The translations under genes were made by a program, and so were the position numbers. Positions 1-5,172 of a stretch of 7,882 nt of DNA are shown here, one piece after another; the first letter of the stretch is position 1, and every line of letters starts with the position of its first letter. The notes beneath the pieces are model-generated. The model was given only the letters and a program-made list of their open reading frames with translations. It ran no database searches and was not told where the DNA came from. The stretch spans positions 1 to 7,882 of the forward strand of contig CAMZIX010000062.1 of the NCBI GenBank assembly GCA_947307375.1, written 5' to 3'. Origin of the DNA: an uncultured Clostridia bacterium (GTDB lineage: Bacteria; Bacillota_A; Clostridia; Oscillospirales; Oscillospiraceae).

Positions 1-959
1 TGCTCGAGCGCGCGATCGAGGGCGGCTTCAATTTCTCCGACTGCGTCATCACGCCCGACGGCTGCACGATGATGAACCGCGCCGTGGAGAACATGGAGCT
101 GCTGAACACCATGGGCAAGGACAACCCGAACTTCTTCCATGAATACATGGAGATCGCCTTCAAGAACACCGAGAGCGACGTCCAGCTGGCCGTGCTGCAG
201 TGCACCAACCACATCCTCACCCCGCTGCACGAGAAATACGGCGTCGATATCTCCGACGAGGCCATCCGCAAGGCCGTCGCGGATCACAACAGGCTCTGCC
301 GCCTGATCCGCGCGATCGGCGACTTCCGCAAGGGAGACAAGCCCCGCATCACCGGCTACGAGTTCCATGTGCTGTGTCTGGCGACCTACGTCTGCCCGAA
401 GTACCTGATCCTGGACAAGCTGGAAGAGACGCTCGAAGAGCTCAAGACCCGCGAGCCTGAGGAGAAGCCCTGGCGCGCCCGCGTGCTGCTGGTCGGCTCA
501 GAGATGGACGACTCCGGCTTCGTCAAGCTGGTCGAGGAATGCGGAGCCTTCGTCTGCTGCGACCGCTTCTGCTTCGGCTCCTACCCCGGCCGCGTCGAGA
601 TCGAGCTCAACGACGAGGAGGATGCCCTCACCCAGGTCTGCCGCCACTACATCCGGAACTGCCAGTGCCCGCGCATGATGAACCAGGAGAAGGTCTACGG
701 CCGCAAGCAGTATGTGGCGGAGCTGGCGAAGGAATACGACGCGGACGGCGTGATCTACGAGCAGGTCAAGTTCTGCGATCCCTGGGCCTACGAGCGCACG
801 CTCGGCTCGGCGATGCTGTCGCACGATTACGGCTATCCCGTGCTGTCTGTGGACCGCCCGTACAACATTGCCTCCTCCGTCGGCCAGATGCGCACCCGCG
901 TGCAGGCCTTTGTGGAGAGCATTGAGATCAAGAGGATCCAGAAAGGTGGGCAGGCATGA
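1..959 (+). CDS. 2-hydroxyacyl-CoA dehydratase, HgdB-type subunit (5' partial)
   Basis: This is one half of the heterodimeric [4Fe-4S] enzyme that removes water from (R)-2-hydroxyacyl-CoA by a ketyl-radical route in the cytoplasm of anaerobes. The frame is open from base 3 to the TGA at 957-959, giving 318 visible codons; HgdB-type subunits are usually about 370-430. The ATG at 69 is not the start: a family-type Cys (codon 63-65, motif PDGC) lies just before it. Other visible family motifs are GAFVCCDRFCFGS (Cys at 570-572), NCQCPRM, then DADGVIYEQVKFCDPW (Cys at 774-776, the probable C-terminal cluster ligand) and the closing GQMRTRVQAFVESI. The first cluster cysteine would lie upstream of the window. 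The gene overlaps the next by 4 bases (ATGA), which suggests coupled translation and a 1:1 complex. The family call is firm. The substrate (2-hydroxyglutaryl-, lactoyl-, phenyllactyl- or 2-hydroxyisocaproyl-CoA, or another) is unknown, and a benzoyl-CoA-reductase-like role cannot be excluded. Confidence 0.9.
   Translation, partial: LERAIEGGFNFSDCVITPDGCTMMNRAVENMELLNTMGKDNPNFFHEYMEIAFKNTESDVQLAVLQCTNHILTPLHEKYGVDISDEAIRKAVADHNRLCRLIRAIGDFRKGDKPRITGYEFHVLCLATYVCPKYLILDKLEETLEELKTREPEEKPWRARVLLVGSEMDDSGFVKLVEECGAFVCCDRFCFGSYPGRVEIELNDEEDALTQVCRHYIRNCQCPRMMNQEKVYGRKQYVAELAKEYDADGVIYEQVKFCDPWAYERTLGSAMLSHDYGYPVLSVDRPYNIASSVGQMRTRVQAFVESIEIKRIQKGGQA
942..949 (+). promoter_or_regulatory. Ribosome binding site inside the HgdB-type gene
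   Basis: AAAGGTGG lies 6 bases before the ATG at 956, inside the last codons of the upstream subunit. It supports the ATGA overlap as the true start of the HgdA-type subunit. Confidence 0.7.
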
Positions 960-2554
960 AGACTGTTGAAAAGATCGTCAATCCCGTGAAGCGCGCCGGC
1001 GAGCAGTCGCCCGGCAAGATCTACAACGAGAAGCTGAAGGTCCGCGGCCGCCGCGAGTGGCGCGGCCTGAAGGACACCCTCTACGATTACACCCGCTGGC
1101 TCTACCTGATGAGCGTGCTGGGCAAATTCATCATCGTCCCGCGCAACGTCAAGGGCTTCTTCCGCTACCGCTGGATGATGAGCTACCTCTTCGTCCCGCA
1201 CGGCATGGACAAGTTCACGATCGGCCTGCGCGACGAGGCGCTGCGCATCGCCCACACCTCCTTCAACTTCGTCATCGCGGACGTGACCCAGGCCATCGCC
1301 AACTGCTTCCGCGGCGACCGCCGCGTCGGCAACGACAAGGCCTATTCCGACAAGTGCGTCATCACCGACGAGAACTCGATGGTCACCTTCATGATGGGCT
1401 TCGACAAGGAGAAGGTCCACACGATCCTGCGCGAGGTGCCCACGATGTTCGCCTCGAACATCTTCCACCAGTTCAACGTCATGCACTATCTGGACGTGGC
1501 CCAGGAGTACGGCATCCCCGGCGATGTCTGCCCGATGCCCGAGGCCGAGGCCGGCATCTCCATCGACGACGACTTCTGCGTGCTCGGCAAGTGCGCCGTG
1601 CAGAACAACACCACCTGCGACGGCTCGCTGATGGGCAACGGCATCATCGCCAAGCGCCTCGAGCGCGAGTACGGCATCCCGACCTTCCAGCTGGCCACCC
1701 CGCTGCGCCACAAGGAGCCGGACGTGCTCGAGTACGCCGCCCGCGAGATCAAAAAGGCCATCGCCTTCGTCGAGGAGCACACCGGCGAAAAGTGGGACTG
1801 GGATCTCTACTTTGCCGCCGCCAAGCGCGTCAACGACGCCACCCGCTGCCGCGTCGCCCAGCTGGAGATCAACTCCACGCCGTATCCGCAGTTCTTCGGC
1901 GCGGCCTTCAGCCTGTATAACGACACCAACTACATGGGCAACTCCGGCCGCGATCCGGAATTCGTCAAGATCGACCACAAGCTGCTGGCGCTGGCCGAGC
2001 AGGGCTACCGCGAGAAGCGCATGTACGCCAAAGAATACCGCCATCGCGCGATCATCTGGGGCGTGCAGCCGCAGTACACCATCGACCAGCTCTACTGGCT
2101 GCTGCAGTGCTGGGGCATCGTGCCTCTGGCCGACATGCTCTCCATCATCAACACCGACATGATCGCCGAGGACGACACGCCCGCCAACCGCGAGCAGGCC
2201 TACCGCGACATGGCGATGCTGAACATGGAGATGATCATGCGCAACCACACCCACGGCGGCTACAAGGTCCTGCTGGACGATCTCTGGGAGCTCTGCGAAA
2301 AGATGAACGCCGACCTCGTCATGATGTGGGAGCACATGAGCTGCAAGGCGCTCACCGGCATGCACGGCATGTTCGAGGAGCAGGCGCGCGAGCGCGGCAT
2401 CCACATCATGTGGGTCTCGCACGACCTCTGCGATCCGCGCGTCTTCACCCGTCAGGCGATCCGCGACCAGGTCAATCAGTACATGCGCACCGTCATGCGC
2501 GAGGAGCCGCTGGATCCCTCGCTCGAGATCATCCCGGATAACGAGGCCTACTAA
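956..2554 (+). CDS. 2-hydroxyacyl-CoA dehydratase, HgdA-type large subunit
   Basis: This 532-residue protein is the partner of the preceding subunit. After about 185 N-terminal residues that I cannot assign, the family core starts: GIPGDVCPMPEAEAG (Cys192), NNTTCDGSLMGNG (Cys221), an HTGEKWDWDLYFAAAKRVND stretch typical of these subunits, and a C-terminal segment MMWEHMSCKALTG (Cys463) followed by HDLCDPRVF. Cys192, Cys221 and Cys463 are the probable three ligands of the [4Fe-4S] cluster that passes the low-potential electron to the bound acyl-CoA; this assignment rests on motif position, not a structure. HMSCK followed by a DxxDPR-like segment recalls HgdA rather than HgdB. The protein is longer than the roughly 480 residues I recall for HgdA, the excess being at the N terminus. 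No signal peptide or clear membrane helix is seen. Codon use is heavily C-ending (Ala GCC, Ile ATC, Arg CGC), which would fit high expression. An ATP-dependent activator (HgdC/FldI type) should exist outside the window. Confidence 0.9.
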   Translation: MKTVEKIVNPVKRAGEQSPGKIYNEKLKVRGRREWRGLKDTLYDYTRWLYLMSVLGKFIIVPRNVKGFFRYRWMMSYLFVPHGMDKFTIGLRDEALRIAHTSFNFVIADVTQAIANCFRGDRRVGNDKAYSDKCVITDENSMVTFMMGFDKEKVHTILREVPTMFASNIFHQFNVMHYLDVAQEYGIPGDVCPMPEAEAGISIDDDFCVLGKCAVQNNTTCDGSLMGNGIIAKRLEREYGIPTFQLATPLRHKEPDVLEYAAREIKKAIAFVEEHTGEKWDWDLYFAAAKRVNDATRCRVAQLEINSTPYPQFFGAAFSLYNDTNYMGNSGRDPEFVKIDHKLLALAEQGYREKRMYAKEYRHRAIIWGVQPQYTIDQLYWLLQCWGIVPLADMLSIINTDMIAEDDTPANREQAYRDMAMLNMEMIMRNHTHGGYKVLLDDLWELCEKMNADLVMMWEHMSCKALTGMHGMFEEQARERGIHIMWVSHDLCDPRVFTRQAIRDQVNQYMRTVMREEPLDPSLEIIPDNEAY

Positions 2555-2571
2555 GGCGAAGGAGTAAGAAG

Positions 2572-2742
2572 ATGAAGAAAAAAGTGCTGAAATTCCTGCT
2601 GAAGCTGCTGATCGCCGCCCTGGCTTTCTTCGTGGTCACCTTCACGGTCTACATGTTCAACCTGGACATGAAGGCCACCTCTCTGCTGGCACCCTATCTG
2701 GAGAAGTGGTACGACCGTCTGCCGCGCAAGCAGTATATCTGA
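2572..2742 (+). CDS. Small single-pass membrane protein (56 aa), unknown function
   Basis: A short gene with ATG at 2572 and TGA at 2740-2742. AAGGAG at 2559-2564 stands 7 bases before the ATG, an ideal spacing. The protein begins with a basic stretch (MKKKVLKFLLK), followed by one hydrophobic helix at about residues 12-29 (LLIAALAFFVVTFTVYMF) and a conserved-looking polar tail with NLDMK, APYLEKWYDRLP and a final KQYI. The basic N terminus predicts N-inside, C-outside topology. A cleaved signal peptide is less likely because no good cleavage site follows the helix. It starts 17 bases after the HgdA-type stop and ends just before the terminator, so it is probably made from the dehydratase mRNA. 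The function is not recognised. A link to dehydratase localisation or electron supply is only a guess from position. The strong ribosome site and neat placement make it a real gene rather than a chance frame. Confidence 0.75.
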   Translation: MKKKVLKFLLKLLIAALAFFVVTFTVYMFNLDMKATSLLAPYLEKWYDRLPRKQYI

Positions 2743-2753
2743 CGCGTTATTTG

Positions 2754-2790
2754 AAAAAGCCCCGGGGAACGAGTCCCCGGGGCTTTTGTG
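2754..2790 (+). terminator. Rho-independent terminator of the dehydratase operon
   Basis: The perfect 14-bp inverted repeat AAAAGCCCCGGGGA (2755-2768) / TCCCCGGGGCTTTT (2774-2787) encloses a 5-base loop (ACGAG). A T run follows on the + strand. The hairpin reads similarly on the - strand (CTTTTTC after the stem), so it could stop transcription both ways. It starts 12 bases after the small membrane protein's stop codon. Folding energy was not computed. Confidence 0.93.
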
Positions 2791-2819
2791 TTGCCAATCG
2801 CGCGGCGCTGTGATAAAGT
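2791..2819 (+). promoter_or_regulatory. Possible promoter for msrC-esterase unit
   Basis: TTGCCA (2791-2796) resembles a -35 box. The downstream TGTGATAAAGT holds either TAAAGT (2814-2819, 17-base spacer) or an extended -10, TG-T-GATAAA (2809-2817, 15-base spacer). Neither is a strong match. The position, between a strong terminator and a gene with a good ribosome site, demands a promoter somewhere in this short gap. The -35 box directly abuts the terminator T run. Confidence 0.4.
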
Positions 2820-2851
2820 GAAAAGCAGAAAAAGAAACGGAGGAAACAGAG

Positions 2852-3313
2852 ATGAGCGATTACCATCTGCTTTGTGAACAGCTGCGCGGTCTCGCCGAGA
2901 GCGAGCCTCACTGGCTGCCTTTGCTGTCGAACGCCTCGGCGCTGCTGTACGAGACGCTGCCGGATCTCAACTGGGCCGGCTTTTATCTGACGGAAAACGG
3001 CAGCCTGATGCTCGGCCCCTTCCAGGGAAAGCTCGCCTGTATCCGCATCCCGCTCGGCAAGGGCGTCTGCGGCACGGCGGCCGCGGAGGACCGGACGCAG
3101 CTCGTACCGGACGTTCACGCCTTTCCGGGGCATATCGCCTGCGACTGCGCCTCCAATGCCGAGATCGTCGTGCCGCTGCATCGGGACGGCGCGGTGATCG
3201 GCGTGTTGGATATCGACAGCCCGCTGCTTGACCGCTTCTCCGCGGAGGATCAGGCGGGACTGGAGGCCTTCGCGCGCGTGCTTGAGGAGACGGCGGAGTG
3301 GAGAGGACGATGA
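2852..3313 (+). CDS. msrC: Free methionine-(R)-sulfoxide reductase (GAF-domain fRMsr)
   Basis: This cytosolic enzyme reduces free L-methionine-(R)-S-oxide to methionine with electrons from thioredoxin, recovering methionine after oxidative damage. It is 153 residues, a single GAF domain, as usual for the family. The three catalytic cysteines are all present: Cys63 (KLACIRIP), Cys73 (GKGVCGTA) and Cys97 (GHIACDC). Their spacings of 10 and 24 match E. coli Cys84, Cys94 and Cys118 exactly. Other family motifs are NWAGFYL near residue 40, LGPFQGK, DVHAFPGHIACD and GVLDIDSP. An extra Cys99 sits two residues after the catalytic Cys97, where E. coli has Ala. GGAGG (2839-2843) lies 8 bases before the ATG. 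The stop codon overlaps the start of the esterase gene (ATGA), so the two are probably translated together. The family assignment is very secure because the motifs and spacings match over the whole length. Confidence 0.95.
   Translation: MSDYHLLCEQLRGLAESEPHWLPLLSNASALLYETLPDLNWAGFYLTENGSLMLGPFQGKLACIRIPLGKGVCGTAAAEDRTQLVPDVHAFPGHIACDCASNAEIVVPLHRDGAVIGVLDIDSPLLDRFSAEDQAGLEAFARVLEETAEWRGR
3300..3306 (+). promoter_or_regulatory. Ribosome binding site deciding the esterase start
   Basis: GGAGAGG lies at the end of msrC, with its GGAG core 6 bases before the ATG at 3310. It favours that ATG over the in-frame GTG at 3298, whose own upstream sequence is also purine-rich but would give an overlap of 16 bases. 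Confidence 0.6.
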
Positions 3314-5088
3314 AAGCAAAAATGAAAACGGGAGCGATCCTTCTTTTCGTGCTTGCGGCGCTGGTGATGCTGGCGCTGCTGGAGCTCGGCAGATACACGC
3401 TCGTCGGCTGGGCGCTGACGGCGCTGCTGCTCGCCGGCTTCCTGCTGCTCTATCCGCGTATCTCGCCGAAGCTGCTGCGCTTCGCCGCCTGGCTCGGTCT
3501 GATCGCACTCTTCGCGCTGATCCTGAAGCTCAGCACGCCGCCCTTCCGCGCCATCCCGGCCGTGGAGGGCAAGGATCCCGCCGTCACCGGCGTCGTCACG
3601 GTCGCGCAGGGCGAGCTGACCGGCCTTGTCAGCGCCGACGGCAGCGTGGAGGTCTATGCGGGCATCCCCTATGCCAGACCTCCGGTGGGCGAGCTGCGCT
3701 GGCGCGAGCCGCAGGAGCCGGAGCCCTGGGAGGGCGTGCGCGCCTGCGACGCCTTCGCGCCGATGTCGATGCAGCAGACGCATTCCGCGCTCTACGACAC
3801 GCTCTACCGCCTGATCGGCTACCACGAGTTCAAGCTCCGCCTCGGCGACAACTGCCGCGAGCCGGTCAGCGAGGATTCGCTGTATCTGAACGTCTGGAAG
3901 CCTGCGGGCGAGCAGGAAAAGCTGCCGGTGATCTTCTTCATCCACGGCGGCTCGCTGATGACCGGCCAGCCCTCCTACACCGACTACAACGGCGAGGCGC
4001 TCGCCAAAAAGGGCATCATCATGATCACCTTCGGCTACCGGCTGGGCGTCTTCGGCTACTTTGCGGACGAGGCCCTGGCCGCCGAGTCGCCCAACGGCAC
4101 GACCGGCAACTACGGCCTGCTGGACCAGATCGCGGCGCTGCGCTGGGTCCATGAGAACATCGCAGCCTTCGGCGGGGACCCGGACAACATCACCGTCGCG
4201 GGCGAATCCGCCGGCTCCTCCAGCGTCAACGCCCTCTGCTGTTCGCCGCTGACGGAGGGCCTCTTCCGCCGCGCGATCGCCGAGAGCAGCGGGATCACCG
4301 CCGTCCGGCCCTATCACACCCTCCGAACGATGGACGAGGCGCTGGAGATGGGCCGGGCGATCAAGGCCGAGCAGGGCGCGTCCTCGATCGAGGCGCTGCG
4401 CGCGATCCCGGCCGGGCAGCTCGTGCAGACGAAGTACGCCAACGATTCGATGACCGTGGACGGCTACGCGCTCACCGAGCAGCCCTATCTGAGCTATGAA
4501 AAGGGCCTGAACCACGAGGAGGCGCTGCTCAACGGCTTCAACGGCCACGAGGCCGAGGCCTTCCGCCTGCTGCAGAGCGTCGAGCCCGAGCGTTATCCCG
4601 CGGCCGTGCAGCGTCTGCTGGGCGAGGAGGCGGAGCGCTACCTCGCGCTCGCTCCCGCCGCCGACAAGAAAACGGCCACGGAGAGCTTCAACCGCCTGCT
4701 CGGCGTCTGCTGGTTCGCCTACAGCCATTATGACTGGAGCCGCCGGCTGACCGGGCAGGGGAAGCCCGTCTACGAGTACTGCTTCACCAAGCAGAACGGC
4801 GCCATCGGCGACTGGCATTCCGGCGAGATGATCTACGCCTACGGCAACGTCTGGCGCAGCCCGGCAAACTACGGGCCGGACGACCTCGCCCTCTCGGAGA
4901 CTATGCTGAGCTACTGGGTGAACTTCGCCCGCACGGGCGACCCGAACGGCCCCGGCCTGCCCGCCTGGCCGACGACGGCGGAGGCTCCGGGGGAGCTGCT
5001 GAACTTCGACAGCGAGGTCCGGATGATCCCCGATCCCTTCGCGGAGATCTACCCGATCGTCGACGATCATCAGCAGAGCCTGAAATAA
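3310..5088 (+). CDS. Membrane-anchored type-B carboxylesterase
   Basis: An alpha/beta-hydrolase of the carboxylesterase type-B family (para-nitrobenzyl esterase-like) that cleaves carboxylic esters; the natural substrate is unknown. It is 592 residues from the ATG at 3310, which overlaps the msrC stop. Family motifs in order: YAGIPYARPPVGELRW, EDSLYLNVWKP, the oxyanion loop HGG (212-214), YRLGVFGYF, and FGGDPDNITVAGESAGS with the nucleophile Ser300. The probable acid is Glu414 (GFNGHEAEAF) and the base His503 (GDWHSGEMIYAYGN), so the triad looks intact. The odd part is the N terminus: about 75 residues with three hydrophobic helices (about 8-26, 31-48, 55-72). Lysines before helix 1 and R50/K54/R57 between helices 2 and 3 predict N-inside and the catalytic domain outside the cell. 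Ordinary bacterial members are soluble or carry a simple signal peptide. No T-rich terminator follows the stop codon. Confidence 0.9.
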   Translation: MKAKMKTGAILLFVLAALVMLALLELGRYTLVGWALTALLLAGFLLLYPRISPKLLRFAAWLGLIALFALILKLSTPPFRAIPAVEGKDPAVTGVVTVAQGELTGLVSADGSVEVYAGIPYARPPVGELRWREPQEPEPWEGVRACDAFAPMSMQQTHSALYDTLYRLIGYHEFKLRLGDNCREPVSEDSLYLNVWKPAGEQEKLPVIFFIHGGSLMTGQPSYTDYNGEALAKKGIIMITFGYRLGVFGYFADEALAAESPNGTTGNYGLLDQIAALRWVHENIAAFGGDPDNITVAGESAGSSSVNALCCSPLTEGLFRRAIAESSGITAVRPYHTLRTMDEALEMGRAIKAEQGASSIEALRAIPAGQLVQTKYANDSMTVDGYALTEQPYLSYEKGLNHEEALLNGFNGHEAEAFRLLQSVEPERYPAAVQRLLGEEAERYLALAPAADKKTATESFNRLLGVCWFAYSHYDWSRRLTGQGKPVYEYCFTKQNGAIGDWHSGEMIYAYGNVWRSPANYGPDDLALSETMLSYWVNFARTGDPNGPGLPAWPTTAEAPGELLNFDSEVRMIPDPFAEIYPIVDDHQQSLK

Positions 5089-5099
5089 GGATCCCGGAA

Positions 5100-5129
5100 C
5101 TGGTATTTCCCGGGAAAACATGCTACAAT
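5100..5129 (+). promoter_or_regulatory. Extended -10 promoter for the aminopeptidase gene
   Basis: TACAAT (5124-5129) differs from the TATAAT consensus at one base and is preceded by TGC, an extended -10. A weak -35 candidate, CTGGTA (5100-5105), lies 18 bases upstream. The 84-base gap is visibly richer in A and T than the genes around it. The predicted transcript would start near 5136, leaving a leader of roughly 35-40 bases with AAAGGAG at 5155-5161 as ribosome site. Confidence 0.6.
5106..5117. repeat. Perfect 12-bp palindrome in the promoter spacer
   Basis: TTTCCCGGGAAA is a perfect inverted repeat lying between the candidate -35 and -10 boxes. A dimeric repressor bound there would block RNA polymerase, so it is a candidate operator. 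An overlapping alternative pairs TCCCGG (5092-5097) with CCGGGA (5110-5115) as a weak RNA hairpin after the esterase stop. The palindrome is seen directly; its role is inferred. Confidence 0.4.
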
Positions 5130-5172
5130 CAGGGCAGAGATCCTACATCAACATAAAGGAGAAACCGGACGA

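Noticed and set aside
1057..1920. Second + strand frame of 287 codons inside the HgdA-type gene
   Set aside because: Its product is extremely rich in Arg, His, Pro and Leu and is out of frame with a clear family protein.
833..2422. 529-codon open frame on the - strand opposite the HgdA-type gene
   Set aside because: It has low-complexity composition dominated by Val, Ala, His, Gly, Leu and Asp, no recognisable domain, and mirrors a gene with G/C-rich third positions. It is a shadow frame.
3298..3309. GTG start for the esterase
   Set aside because: It adds only four residues and a longer overlap. The ATG at 3310 forms an ATGA overlap with msrC and has a well-spaced GGAG.
5092..5115. Hairpin after the esterase stop as a rho-independent terminator
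   Set aside because: It has only a 6-bp stem with a 12-base loop, and the stem is followed by A residues, not a T run. The promoter/operator reading fits better.
3250..5121. 623-codon open frame on the - strand opposite the esterase
   Set aside because: It shows the same Arg/Ala/Gly/Val/His-rich shadow composition. The + strand frame has a complete catalytic triad and family motifs.
5130..5172. Riboswitch or attenuator in the aminopeptidase leader
   Set aside because: The leader after the predicted start is only about 35-40 bases and shows no stable paired structure by eye.
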